The notes under the pieces were generated by a model. The model saw only the letters and a program-made list of their open reading frames with translations, made no database searches and had not been told where the DNA came from. From Delphinapterus leucas (lineage: Eukaryota; Chordata; Mammalia; Artiodactyla; Monodontidae): a stretch of DNA of 64,000 nt. Within the stretch, counting starts at the first letter, position 1. Each line of letters opens with the position of its first letter. Location of the stretch: contig NW_022098057.1 in assembly GCF_002288925.2 (NCBI RefSeq), positions 66,154,193 through 66,218,192 on the forward strand, read 5' to 3'. The position numbers were made by a program, and so were the translations under genes. Below, piece by piece: positions 45,891 to 58,264 of this stretch.

Positions 45891-47934
45891 GGATTAGGTT
45901 TTTCTGGATTCATTATCTTGTTTTAGAGTGGTTAATATGATTTTAGACACCAAAATTAGTGGGGAATAAAGATCAGACAGTTTGTCCACTCAAGACATAG
46001 CACTTTGGTGGCCATACTTTCCACTTATACATGAACTTGTATAACATGTGAACTTGTATGACAAATCCAAGAGAAATACTGATTTTCAGTGAGGAAGGAA
46101 ATCTGACATCACATTGGGCTATTACTGTGTACGCGTGTGCGTGTGTGTTAGCCTGGGTCCTACTGGAAACAGATGGCACACTCAAACTGGAAAGTTTAGG
46201 GTCAATTTAATAAGGAGATGCTCTACAAAGGTGTGAGCAGCATTTGGGGAATAACGTGGCACCTGAAACGGCTACGAACCTACTTCTTAAGGGACAAAGA
46301 AAGGAAATAAATATTAGAATCTGTAGACAGGAGCCTTATTGAAGGAACATCCTGGCAGGAGCTGCGGCTTGGCAAAGAGGCATCAAGAAGAATAACTACC
46401 TTGACCTGTCTTGTCTTCTGATCTCATGCTAGTGCCTCTCAATGTTCAAACCTAGAGAGAAGCTTGAGGTAAAGGAAATCTATCGATGATATAATTCTAT
46501 GCAGGCTATCCTCTCAGGGCAAAGAGTACAGTGAAGAATGGTGCAAATTGGATCTGATAGAGATTTTATATCATTGTTAAATTCTGCTACATCTAAAATT
46601 TTTCTCATGCTTTTTTTCCCTCTCTCCCTCAATTTTTGTACATTTTCTTCTCATCTCACACTTATCATGAAAATGAAATGTTAGACTGAATATGGAATTT
46701 CCTTGTTTCCTGATCTTTCACCTACCTCATCAATTCCTTTTCTCTCTTATCCAGTTTAGGGAAGATGATGTGTCATTTCAATTAATTTCACCATCAATAC
46801 TTGAGGTTTTTCTTTCTACCCCATCAGTCCTACTCAACTCCAACCCACGTTTCTCCACTTATTACTCAGGTTGCTGAGATCTGCTGGAGAAAACCATACA
46901 GCCTTACGCACAAGTGCCATTACAAATTTGTGTTCTCCAAACTCAGTTGGGCACTTGATGCCTTTCTGAATACCTCCTTCATATCTTCATATCAGTTATA
47001 ACACATCACACTTTTGTACCTCCACGTTCAACTTATCCTAATCTCATGGACCAGCGAGCCAGCTAAAAAGTATCCTGCTTTAAAATAATACATCACAGAT
47101 CCCTGTTTTCATTTCAGCCTTTCCTTTGATTCTGTGTGAAGTGGTTCAATATTACCTGAAGGCAAACTGGAAAATTTAAAGATGCATAATGTCAACCCAT
47201 GAGTAACTGCCAAAAAAAAAAAAAAGAAAAAAGGGCAAGGCATAGCTAATAACAGGATATGCAGCCAATGTGGTGCTTTGAGGGAGACTTAAAGCTCCAA
47301 ATGCATATATTAGGAAAGAAGAATGATCTTAAAGTATTGTTTTTATCAAGACTTAATAAAGGAGAAAAACCTGTGACTGAGGAGTCTGGCTCCATCCCCA
47401 AATCCTGTGTGGAATCCTTGGGCCCAACTATAGGCAATTACCAAGATTTGCCTGACAGGCCTCATGAGTGAAAGCTGCTTTCCCCTCACCAGATTTGGTG
47501 CACAACGTTACACTGCAATTTTCTGAAGAAAGTTGTAGTCAAGGACTCAGATTTCCCCCACCCCACTCATCTGCATCCTCATAGGCATATGGGCACTCCT
47601 AGCCCTGACCACCTATTTTGAGGCCTCCATCTCAGTGCCCGTGGCTGAGGCACTCTACTTCAACTCAGTACCTTCCAACTCCTACCCCTTCTTTCTTTCC
47701 TTACCTTCAGCCCATGGTCTATGAAGAGACAAGAGCCTTTTGTTAAGTCTCTCCTCAGAGACAGCTACCCCTTTCTGCGCTCCATCCATCTGACCCTCTC
47801 CTGCCATTCTATGAAGAAAAACAAAATAGCAGGGAGCCAGAGCTTCCTTTAACCTCTTGCATTATTCACTGTCACAGTAAGTGAATAAAGGCTTGGTTAG
47901 TACTTTCAGTCTTTCTGTCCAATTGACCACCTCA
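45891..47934. other. Unassigned DNA, no gene seen
   Basis: A gt-rich run sits at 46131-46150. The block 46150-46450 (ggaaacagatggcacactcaaactgg, atttaataaggagatgc, tctacaaaggtgtgagcag) has the look of an old interspersed repeat that I cannot name. An A-rich run is at 47213-47232. The frames 46692-46877, 46801-47001 and 47259-47471 lack recognisable domains. Confidence 0.38.
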
Positions 47935-48079
47935 ATACCTATTTTGTTGATAATTGTTGCAGAAAAAAGCACTTGAAAAATTTGGCAGTCATGCATGATA
48001 AAAACACTCAGCAAACTTAGATCAAAAGGGACTTTTTTTCCCACTCTGATAATAGACATCAATAAAAATACTACAGCTA

Positions 48080-50210
48080 GGGTGGGGGTCGGTGCGGAGA
48101 TTCAGTCATGAAGTCGGGATTAGGGACTTCTCCCGCAGTGACGTGGCTGGCGAGCCTATTTGTGTTGTGGCGTCAGGCTTCCAGGTGACTTTACAGTGAG
48201 ATGCTGCTCTCCATAGGGATGCTTATGCTGTCTATAGACACAAGTCTATACCATCTTGACTGTCCAGCTCTTTGCATTCCTAAACCTACTGCCTGTAGAA
48301 GTGGACATTTTAGCATATAATTTTGAAAACACGTCTCAGACATTGATGACCTTCCAGCATGATTTGGTTATAGACTTCCAGCTGAAGGTTTAAAGGGTTT
48401 TTTGATTAACTCAAAACCAGAGAATGCCTGTGAACCCATAGTGCCTCCGCCACTAAGAGACAATTCATCTGGCCCTTTCATCGTGTTAATTAGAAGACTT
48501 GATTGTAATTTTGATGAAAAGGTTTTAAATGCACAGAGAGCAGGATACAAAGCAGCCATAGTTCACAATGTTGATTCTGATGACCTCATTAACATGGGAT
48601 CCAATGACAGTAAGTACAGATCACAAAATTTGTCCAGGATAGACATAGAGCTAGAAGAAACTGACTTCGTAAAGATCAACTTAAGAAACGCCCTATACAT
48701 AAATTCAAAAAAGGAGATGAGTATGATGTATGTGCCATTGATTTGGATGAATATGAAGATGCAGACAAGCTCAGAATCCTTCCGTGTTCCCATGCTTATC
48801 ATTGCAAGTGTGTAGATCCTTGGCTAACTAAAACCAAAAAAACCTGTCCAGTCTGCAAGCAAAAAGTTGTTCCTTCTCAAGGCGATTCAGACTCTGACAC
48901 AGATAGTAGTCAAGAAGAAAATGAAGTGTCAGAACATATGCCTTTATTCAGACCTTGGGCTTCTGTCAGCACCCAGTCATTTGGGGCTTTGCCGGAATCC
49001 CGCTCACATCAGAACGTGACAGAATCTTCAGACTATGAGGAAGATGACAATGAAGATACTGACAGTAGTGATGCAGAAAATGAAATTAATGAACATAGTG
49101 TTGTGGTTCAACTGCAGCCTGATGGTGAACAGGATTACAACATAGCAAACACTGTTTGACCTTCAGAGGGTATTGGGTTATTTCCCTTTAAAATGTTTAT
49201 TTAGGCATATAGTTATTTTGCTCCCTTCAGAGATTTCTGTGGAAATAACTTATTTTTTAGTATTCTACAGGTTAATCAGATTACTGAAACAGGTTTTTTT
49301 GACCTGGTATTTATCTGCAGGAGTGCACTTCATTTCACTAATATCTAATACAGACTGGTGCTGTAACTCAAGCATCAAATCAACTCTTCTTTTGGAATGA
49401 AATATAGCCAAAACATTAAAAAAAATTCCTCAGTATAGCTTACAATTAAGACCTAGATCACAATATGCAAATGTTCCATGTTTTTACACACAACGTCAGT
49501 GTTGTGGTCACCTAGCATGAGCTAAGCCAACTCCCATCTCCATAAAGTTACCTAGAGTTGTTGAGCTGGAATATGGTTGTTCTGGTATTTCAGCCATCAA
49601 TAGTGAGAGGCTACAAGGTAAGTTAGCATTTTTCTTCCGATCAGCACCACAGAGACTCAAAGCTGTCTTCTTCCTTTCTATTGCCAAGTAGTCTTATCCT
49701 GAGAGGAACAGTCTCTACTGGGGCAGATTGCAAAATTTTTTTTTTTAAGGTTTTTAATACTATAGTGTTATGTATGAACTTGACTTATTGGCTAATGTCT
49801 CTGGACTTACTGAATTTCAGTATCCTTAAGGATTTTTTGTGTTATTGTGATCAAAGCAAAAAGAAAATGCTGTATAGAAATACCAAACTTCAGTAATTGT
49901 TAATACTCACATTATATACCTCTTAAAAAAGAGCATCTTATGCTAATTAGTCCTGCTAAACTATGAACAAATTATTCAAGTATTAGATTTGCAAATATTG
50001 CTTATGTTTAACAGAATTAATGATGTATTTAAACAATGTATTATGAAAAGCTAAATTATACATTATTGTAACTATGTAGAAAATATAGACTTATGTACAG
50101 TCAAAATGTTAAGAATTTTTATATGGCCTTGTATGAAGGGAGTTTGAATGTTAATAAACACGCTTTCCACTTTAAGAACTGGCAAAAAATAAATAAATAA
50201 ATAAATAAAT
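48080..50210 (+). pseudogene. RNF13P: RNF13 processed pseudogene
   Basis: Intronless retrocopy of RNF13 mRNA, which encodes a PA-domain, single-pass membrane RING-H2 E3 ubiquitin ligase of the endolysosomal system. It has a 5' UTR (48080-48200), start ATG at 48201 (MLLSIGMLML), PA-domain sequence (SKPENACEPIVPPP, RRLDCNFDEKVLNAQRAGYK), RING (LRILPCSHAYHCKCVDPW, CPVCKQKVV), the acidic serine-rich tail ending DYNIANTV and TGA at 49157-49159. A 3' UTR with AATAAA at 50153-50158 and a poly(A) tail decayed to (AAAT)n follow. Flanking duplications aaaaatactacagcta (48064-48079) and aaaaatactacaacta (50211-50226) mark L1-mediated insertion. It is dead: a +1 shift near 48233, a -1 shift near 48344, TGA at 48360-48362, a gap of about 65 codons at about 48613 that removes the end of the PA domain and the membrane segment, TGA at 48662-48664, and loss of the second RING cysteine (Asp at 48740-48742). 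Confidence 0.96.
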
Positions 50211-51171
50211 AAAAATACTACAACTAACATCATACTTAATGAAAGCTTCCCTGGTAAGATTTGTAAAATGAAAGAAAGACAATTTTTCCCACTTCTATTC
50301 AATGTTGTATTGATCCTACTCAGTGCAATACAATCAAACAAACAAAAAATAACAGGCATACAGATTGGACAGGAAGAAACAAAATTGTCTTTTCTGGCAG
50401 GTGACAATTTTATATGATATAAATCTCACAAAATTTGCAAAGAATTTATTAAAATAAGTGAGATTAATGTTTCCCAAATGCAAAATAAATATACAAAATG
50501 CATTTGGTTTCTTATTGCCTAGCAATAAACAATTGGAACTTGAAAGCAAAATAACACTTATAAAACATAAAAATACCTAAAATAGTTAGAGATAAATGAT
50601 TTCAAAATATTTAAAGACCTATTCAATGAAAAAATCTAAAAAAAAAAAACAATGCCGAGAAATTAAAGAACATATAGCAAAAGAGGAAATACTATGTTTG
50701 TGGACTGGAAGACTCAGTATCTTTTAAGATTCTCCACCATTTGAATCTATAGATTTAATATAATCCTGCTCAAAATCCCAGCATACTTATTTGGTTGGAA
50801 TTGACAAGGCAATTCTAAAATTTATGTGAAATTGCAAAGGACCAATAAACAATTTAAAAAGAAAATAGCAACATTGGAGAACATAATATTATCAGATTTT
50901 AAGACTGTACAAATACACACATAATATGAAAAATTGACAATTGGACTTAAAAAAAAATAAAATTTTCTGCTTTTTCAAAGATACAACTAAAAAAATAAAA
51001 AAGCATATCACACACTTCAAAGAAATATATATGACATATGAATATGTATATTTATATGTAATTCTGATAAATAAATATATATGTGTATTTATTTGATAAA
51101 AGAACTGTATGCTGAATGTATAAAGAACACTAACAATTCAATAATAAGACTAAAACTCCAATTAAAAGAAC

Positions 51172-51374
51172 GGGCTTCCCTGGTGGCGCAGTGGTTGAGA
51201 GTCCGCCTGCCGATGCAGGGGACACGGGTTCGTGCCCCGGTGCGGGAAGATCCCACATGCCGTGGAGCGGCTGGGCCCGTGAGCCATGGCCGCTGAGCCT
51301 CCGTGTCAGGAGCCTGAGCTTCGCAACGGGAGAGGCCACAGCAGTGAGAGGCCCGCGTACCGCACAAAAAAAAA
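51172..51374 (+). mobile_element. CHR-2 type SINE
   Basis: Sense copy: gggcttccctggtggcgcagtgg (A box region), gacacgggttcgtgccccgg (B box), GC-rich body to gaggcccgcgtaccgc, then a short A9 tail. It splits the L1 between aactccaattaaaagaa and aatggacaaactattt, which are contiguous in L1. Target duplication is obscured by flanking A runs. It is little diverged and therefore relatively young. Confidence 0.93.
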
Positions 51375-52130
51375 TGGACAAACTATTTAAATCAGACACT
51401 TCACAAAAGAAGATATATAGACAAACACATGAAAAGATATTTAGTCACTGTGGTAATTCAAACTAAATCACAAGCAGATAATACTACATATCAATAGATT
51501 GGCTCCGTTTACAAGAACTGGCTGTACCAGTTTTGGTAAGGATATCAGCAACTGGAATTCTTATATACTGCTGGTAGAAATGCAAAATGACACAACCAAT
51601 TTGGAACAGTTTGGAGTTTCTTATTAATTTCAACCTACAATTACTGTATGACCCAACAACTTCACTCCTAGATATGTTTCTAGGAGAAATTAAGCTTTAC
51701 ATCAACACAAAGACTTTACATGATTGTTCCTATCAGTTTTATTTGTTGTAGCCCCAAACTGTAAATAGCTCAAATCTACCAACAGTTAAATGAATAAACA
51801 AATTGTGGTATATTCAAAGAATAGATTACTTCTCAAAATAACATGAAACAAACTACTGAGGAACACAAGAGGATTGTAAATATTACAAACACTATGAGAC
51901 AAAGAAGCTAGACTCCAAAAAACTATGTACCATATCCTTCTACTCACATGAAACTCTAGAAAATGTAAATTGAATGTATAGTGACAGAAGGATGGTCAGT
52001 GGTTGCCTGGAGCCAATGTTGGGAGGAGATGATTGCCTGGGAAAGGCAAATTTGGGGTGGATGAAAATACTGTGTCTTGATTGAGGTGGTGATTACTCAA
52101 AAATTTAAATTTGTCAAAACTAGTATGCTT

Positions 52131-52700
52131 ACCTAAATGTCCATAAACAGGTAAATGGATAAAGACATATATACAATGGAATATTACTCAGCCATAAAAA
52201 GGAATGAAATTTAGTTATGTGTAGTGAGGTGGATGGGCCTAGAGTCTGTCATGCAGAGTGAAGTAAGTCAGAAAGAGAAAAACAAATACCGTATGCTAAC
52301 ACACATATATGGAATCTAAAATAAATAGTACTGATGAACTTAGTGGCAGGGCAGGAATAACGATGCAGACGTAGAGAATAGACTTGAGGACATGGTGGGG
52401 CAGGGGAGAGGTAGCTGCAATGAAGGGAGAAAGTAGCAGTGACATATATACACTACCAAATGTAAAATAGATAGTTAGTGGGAAGCTGCTGCATAGCACA
52501 GGGAGATCAGCTTGATGCTTTGTGATGACATAGAGGGGTGGGATGGGAGCGTGGGAGGGAGACGCAAGAGGGCGGGGATATGCAGATATAAGTATACGTA
52601 TAGCTGATTCACTTTGTTGTACAGCAGAAACACAACATTGTAAAGCAATTATACTTCAATAAAGATGTAAAAAAATAAATAAAAACAAAACAAAAATAAC
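52131..52700 (+). mobile_element. Young L1 3' end inside old L1 3' UTR
   Basis: Begins within ORF2 near its end (acctaaatgtccataaacagg), includes aatggaatattactcagcc and gaagtaagtcagaaagag, the G-rich 3' UTR and tagctgattcactttgttgtac, and ends in an A-rich tail. The flanking duplication ctagtatGCtt (52120-52130) / ctagtatCGtt (52701-52711) and the continuity of the older L1 tail across the site show a nested insertion. Confidence 0.88.
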
Positions 52701-52859
52701 CTAGTATCGTTAAAATGGTTGTATTTGTATACAAATCACATCTCAAGAAACTTAATTTTATAAATTACAAAAAATCAACCCCACTATAGAAATCAAAAAG
52801 TCTTCCATGATTTTAGAAAGTTCTAAGAGTTCTTTGTATTAAAACATTAAGATGTAAAA

Positions 52860-53314
52860 TTGAATACTTCCAAGAAAGACAACATCATGCTTCTAGATTC
52901 TAAAATGGCCTTAACTATAAAAAGATCCAATGACTTTCTATTGAAATTAAAAAATACACATATTTTAATATTTACTTTCATGTTGGAAAGGTTAAAAATG
53001 AAAAAAAAACAGTCAGAGACAAAGCATTTGATTAAGCATGGAACATTTAACTCTCATTGTGAATTTCTATGGTTTCAGGCTTAAAAGTCTTTAAGAGAAC
53101 AGAAAAAAAGAACTGATCAACAGTGTAAGAGAACAAATAAATAATGTAAGAGACAAAAGGCTTAGAGGAACAGGTCAAGTTAGGCACACAAGGTGTGTCC
53201 ACAAGGTCAATCCCACAGAGGAGCTGAACCCCACTTTCATCAAACCTACAATAATAAGGTCCATAGGTGACTCAGAGCCTCTCAAAATCATTGCAACTTT
53301 TCTACCCTGAAACG
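52860..53314. other. Single-copy DNA, no gene seen
   Basis: One 74-codon frame (52860-53084) with lysine-rich composition from A-rich DNA and no domain. No repeat is recognised. Confidence 0.4.
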
Positions 53315-53330
53315 TTTCTCACATAGTTTT

Positions 53331-54159
53331 TTTATTTTTATCTTTATTTATTTTTATACAGCTGGCTCTTATTAGTTATCTATTTTATACATATTAGTGA
53401 ATATATGTCAATCCCAATCTCCCAATTCATGCTCCCCTCCGCTTTCCCCCCTTGGTGTCCATACGCTTGTTCTCTACATCTGTGTCTCTATTTCTTCCTT
53501 GAAAACCAGTTCATCTGTACCATTTTTCTAGATTCCACGTATATGTGTTAATATACTATATTTGTTTTTCTCTTTCTGACTTACTTCACTGTGTATGACA
53601 GTCTCTAGGTCTATACACATCTCTGCAAATGACCCAATTTTGTTCCTTTTTATGGCTGAGTAATATTCCATTGCATATATGTACCACATCTTCTTTATCC
53701 ATTCATCTGTCGATAGGCATTTAGGTGGCTTCCATGACCTGGCTATTGTAAATAGTGCTGCAATGAACATTGGGGTGCATGTGTCTTTTTGAACTATGGT
53801 TTTCTCTGGGTATATGCCCAGTAGTGGGATTGCTGGATCATATGGTAATTCTATTTTTAGTTTTTTAAGGAAACTCCATACTGTTCTCCATAGTGGCTGT
53901 ATCAATTACATTCCCACCAACAGTGCAAGAGGGATCCCTCTTCTCCAGCATTTGTTGTTTGTAGATTTTCTGATGATGCCCATTCTAACTGGTGTGAGGT
54001 GATACCTCATTGTAGTTTTGATTTGCATTTCTCTAATAATTAGTGATGTTGAGCAGCTTTTCATGTGCTTCTTGGCCATCTGTCTGTCTTCTTTGGAGAA
54101 ATGTCTATTTAGGACTTCTGCCCATTTTTTGATTGGGCTGTTTGTCTTTTTAATATTGA
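53331..54159 (-). mobile_element. Young 5'-truncated L1, antisense
   Basis: The poly(A) tail is at the left (tttttttatttttatctttattt), then 3' UTR in reverse, then the ORF2 carboxy terminus, whose frame is still open over 53528-53905 (125 codons, ending ...YSILTHIRGI, with NKYSIL and MEYYSAIKRN). Upstream ORF2 runs to 54159. Flanking duplications tttctcacatagttttt (about 53315-53331) and tttctcatacagttttt (about 54160-54176) differ at a few bases. The open ORF2 tail suggests recent insertion. Confidence 0.92.
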
Positions 54160-54176
54160 TTTCTCATACAGTTTTT

Positions 54177-55659
54177 GTGAAAATGTTTTTTTTTCTTCTT
54201 TGCCTCTAAATGACATGTTTAAGCACCTTTAGCATTCAAACTTCTTTTGAGCAGTTTTCTCACAAAATATCAAATGCTATTTTCACTCTCTTATAAACTC
54301 AGAGATAATACACTTCATATTATTATCACATTTCTTTACTCATATAATACATGCATTGATGTTGTTCCTGAGCATACTTGAATTCTCTAGCTAATAGTCA
54401 GAAAGGACAAATCAAAATCATGGTCCCACCAAATTTATCATAGGAAAGTCACATGGAGTCCAGAGAGACTTGGGTCTTTTGCTTAAAATTGAAGACAATC
54501 CTAATTGGTTCTTGTCTACCTAATATCAAATTCATTCACCCCCACCGCCCGCTCCAGATCTTTCATATAATGTAAGTTTGTAGAGAGCTATATGAATTAC
54601 TAGCCAGCCAATTTATCACCTTACAAGTCATCATATTAGACTTGGGGGCACTCTTTCTAACCTTTCCTTGTTCAGTTCAGATAGAAAATATCCTTGATAT
54701 TTTCTATCAGGGCTAGAGGTTAAGACAAAGCTTGACATGTTTTAATCAAACAAATCTTTGCTTTATAATGACCTTTAACCTAAACTACTGCTCAAGTTTA
54801 ATTTTGTTTCTTTCATAATAAAACTTCTAACCTAAACACTGCATTTTGGAAAAGTAACCTCAGTTCATCTTTGATTCTACAGTCTTTGAAAACTCATTCT
54901 CAGGGAAAGCTAAATGCCCGAAGTGTCTCTTTCCTTGCAATAAAAGATCCAGCATATTCATATTTTAAAGCATAGAGTGCAGAAATTTCTGTGGTTTCTA
55001 GTCTTCAGTGATTGTTAAGAGTACTTTACTTGCTTAATTCTGTTTTGTGTTAAGTAGGTTAAAGTAAGAAGGTCTTAGTTTTAATTTTGAAAATAAACTG
55101 TTTCATTTATCAAGAGAAATATTTGTTCAAATAGGCATAATAATTATCTCCATAGAAACTGTGGGAACATTTCCAAACTATCAAATGTTTATTAATTTTA
55201 AAGTGTACTTTAATTATTCATTTAGAATATTGCCATAGTAACACTTAGCATGAGTAGTTCAAAGAGGTTGTTGTTTTTTTAAATTTTTAAAAATTTTTAT
55301 TCTTTTACTGACATTGACCCTGTTACAGAAACTGAGAAAATATGTTGAGGTGTGATATTCTGTGACTTCAAATATTCAAAGCTGAGGTATCAACCTTTAT
55401 TTATATCTTTTAGTGTAACATTTTTCTAATTATTATTTGAAATTGTACAAAGTATAAAAACAATAATAAGCATCACCTATTCTGCTACAGCCTCTCCAAA
55501 ACAAACAATGCTGATAATACTGTAGTAGATGTTCTTCAGATTATTTTGCATGAGCATTGTTTAACCTAGCTGAGATCTTACTATATTTTTAATTGTGTCT
55601 GTATTTCACTTCATCTCATAATATAAGCATGCCTCCCCGTCATTAAAAAACTCATATTT
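54177..55659. other. Single-copy DNA, no gene seen
   Basis: AT-rich, without frames above 60 codons on either strand or recognised repeats. A short GC-rich cccccaccgcccgctcc occurs at 54540-54556. Confidence 0.42.
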
Positions 55660-57237
55660 AAAAATAATCCTTATATATTAGAAAATTTTTAGATTTGAAG
55701 ATTTATTGCAAAATAGTACAGAGAGTTCCCAAATAACTTGCAGTTTCCCCTATTATTAACATCTTACATTAGAATGGTGCATGTTACAGTTAATGAAACA
55801 GTATTGATATATTATTATTAAGTCCACACTTTATTCAGAGTTACTTAATTTTCTCCTGATATACTTTCTGTTTCAGTATTGGGATAGCACATTACATTTA
55901 GTCATCATATCTCCTCAGGATCCTCTTAGTTATGACAACTTCTCAGACTTTTTTTTTAATGATGTTGATAGTGTGAGGATTCCTGGTCAGGTATTGGATA
56001 GAACGCCCCTAAATTGAATCTGTCTGATATTTCTCTTATGATTAGATTAGTGTAAGTGATTTGGGGAAGGAGACCACAGAAGAGGCCATTTTCATCCTAC
56101 CATATTAAGGGTACAAACTATCAACATGATTTATACTTGTTGATGTTAACCTTGACCACCTAACTGAAGTGGTATTTATCAACTTTTGCATTGTATAGTT
56201 ACTCTCCTTCCCCCACTTTCCAAACTGTACTCTTTGGAAGAAAATCACTTTGTGTAGCCACCACTTAAGGAGTGGAGATTTAAGTTCCATCTCCTTGAGG
56301 GAGTAGTGTATATGATCATATGATTTTTCCTCTTAAAACTATGGATGCGGTCGGGTGTGGTGTATAATTCCTTTTATACATTGTTGGAGTCCACTTGCTA
56401 ATATATTGTTGAGAATCTTTTTCATCTATGTCCACAGAGATATTCGTCTGTGGCTTTCTTTTCTTGTAATGGTTTTATCTGGTTATAATGGTATTTAATG
56501 GTACTAGGGTAATATTGGCCTTATAGAAGGAGGTAGGAAATGTTTTACTTGCTTCTATTTTCTGAAATATATTGTGGAGAGTGGATAACATTTTGTCTTT
56601 AAATGTTTGGTAGAATCCAGCAGTGAAACCATCTGGGCCTGGTGTTTTCTCTTTTATAAGGTTATTAAGTATTGATTCCACTTCTTTAATAGAAAGAGGG
56701 AAACTCAGGTTACCTAGTTATGGTGGTTTGGTCTTTGAAGGAATTGATACTTCATGTGTAATTTATCAAATTGATAGAACTTTTTATAGTATTTCTCTGT
56801 TATAATTTTAATGATAGTGGGATCAGCAGGGATGACCCCTCTTTCACATCTGATATTGGTATGTTTTGTCTCTCTCTTTTTCTTGGTTAACCCGCCTACA
56901 TGTGTATCAATTATATTTATCTTTTCCAAGAAATAGCTTTTAATTTCATTGATTTCCTCTATTGATTTCCTGCTTTCAATTTCATTGATTTTTGCTCTGT
57001 TTTTTTATTATTTATTTACTTCTGCTTGATTTAGACTTAAATTCTTCTTTCTCTGGTGTTCTAAAAGACTTCCTAAGATGGAGGTTTAAGATAGTTTTTA
57101 GATCATTTTTCTTTCCTGACATATTTCTTTAACACATAAATTCCCTTTCAAATGCTGTTTTCATTGCATTCCACATATTTTGCTAAGATGTAGTTTCATT
57201 TTCATTTAATTAAAAATATTGTTTTATTATTATTATT

Positions 57238-57442
57238 ATTTTTTTTTTTTGCGGTACGTGGGCCTCTCACTCTTGTGGCCTCTCCCGTTGCAGAGCACAG
57301 GCTCTGGACGCGCAGGCTCAGCGGCCATGGCTCACGGGCCCAGCCGCTCCGCGGCATGTGGGATCTTCCCGGACCGGGGCACAAACCCGTGTCCCCTGCA
57401 TCGGCAGGCAGACTCTCAACCACTGCGCCACCAGGGAAGCCC
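57238..57442 (-). mobile_element. CHR-2 type SINE
   Basis: Antisense, well-preserved CHR-2: poly(T)/TTA-rich tail at 57228-57250, body to ccagggaagccc at 57442. The target duplication is tgttttattatt (57220-57231) / tgttttactatt (57443-57454), the tail having picked up a (TTA)n repeat. It is inserted in the old L1. Frames through it on both strands are not genes. Confidence 0.93.
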
Positions 57443-58089
57443 TGTTTTACTATTTTGAGAGTTCTTTTTTCTCCATGTATTATTTAGAATTGTATTGTTT
57501 AATTTTCAAGTAATTGGTGATCTTCCAGCTATCTTTCTGCTATTGATTTTGAATATTGGCCCATTATGGTCTGAGAACATACTTTATAGGATTTCTGTTT
57601 TTTAAATTTATTAAGCTGTCCTTCATAGACCAGGAGTGGTATATCTTCGTGAATGTTCATGTTTCTTAAGAAGAATGTGTATTTTGATGTTGAATTAAGT
57701 ACTTTATAAATGCCAGTTAGATCTAGTTGATTTATAGTCCTGTTAAGGTCAACTATTATATTTACTGATTTTCTGCCTGCTTGATGTATCAATTATTGAA
57801 AGAGGGCTGTTGCAGTCTTCAGTTGTAATAGTGAATTTACCTAGTGCTCCTTTTATTTCCAGCAGTTTGTGCCCCATATTCTGATGCTTTCTTGTTAAGA
57901 GCATATATGTTAAGAATGTTATATCTCCTTGGATAAGTGATTCCTTTATCATCATGTACTTCCTTTCTTTATATATGTCATCGGTTTACTTGATCTGAGG
58001 TGTACTTTGTCTGAAATTAATATAAGTACTCCAACTTTTTTTGAATAGCGTTAGTGTGACATATCTTATCCATCCTTTAAGTTTTAATT

Positions 58090-58160
58090 TATCTATCTGT
58101 CATCTATCTCTCTCTCTATATATATCTATCTATCCATCCATATATTGATCTATCCATTAT
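58090..58160. repeat. (TCTA)n/(TC)n-rich microsatellite
   Basis: Runs of tcta, tctctctc, tatata and tcca occur within the old L1 copy (atctatctgtcatctatctctctctctatatatatc). Degenerate simple repeat. Confidence 0.85.
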
Positions 58161-58264
58161 TGTATGTAACATATACCTGGGTTGTCTTACTTATCCATTC
58201 TAGCAGTTTCTTTCTTTTATTTGGTGTGTTTAGCTCATTCACATTTAAAATGATTATTGATATA

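Larger units (their letters stand above)
47935..52850 (+). mobile_element. Old sense-strand L1 with nested insertions
   Basis: ORF2 begins recognisably at ttgcagaaaaaagcacttg (about 47960) and reads on to 48079. It resumes at 50211 (acatcatacttaatg, cccacttctattcaatgttg), passes cttgcctagcaataaac, a ttgtggactggaagactcag stretch and, after the SINE at 51172, the ORF2 end and 3' UTR (tgaaactctagaaaatg, agtggttgcctgg, gattgaggtggtgatt). Its tail (aaaatggttgtatttgtatacaaatc) reappears after 52700. It hosts the RNF13 retrocopy, a SINE and a young L1. No open ORF2 remains. Confidence 0.8.

Noticed and set aside
48402..49159. Two long frames (48402-48815 and 48743-49159) as a working RING-finger gene
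   Set aside because: They are different frames of one RNF13 retrocopy with frameshifts, two nonsense codons, a large gap and a lost RING cysteine. Poly(A) tail and target duplications show it is a processed pseudogene.
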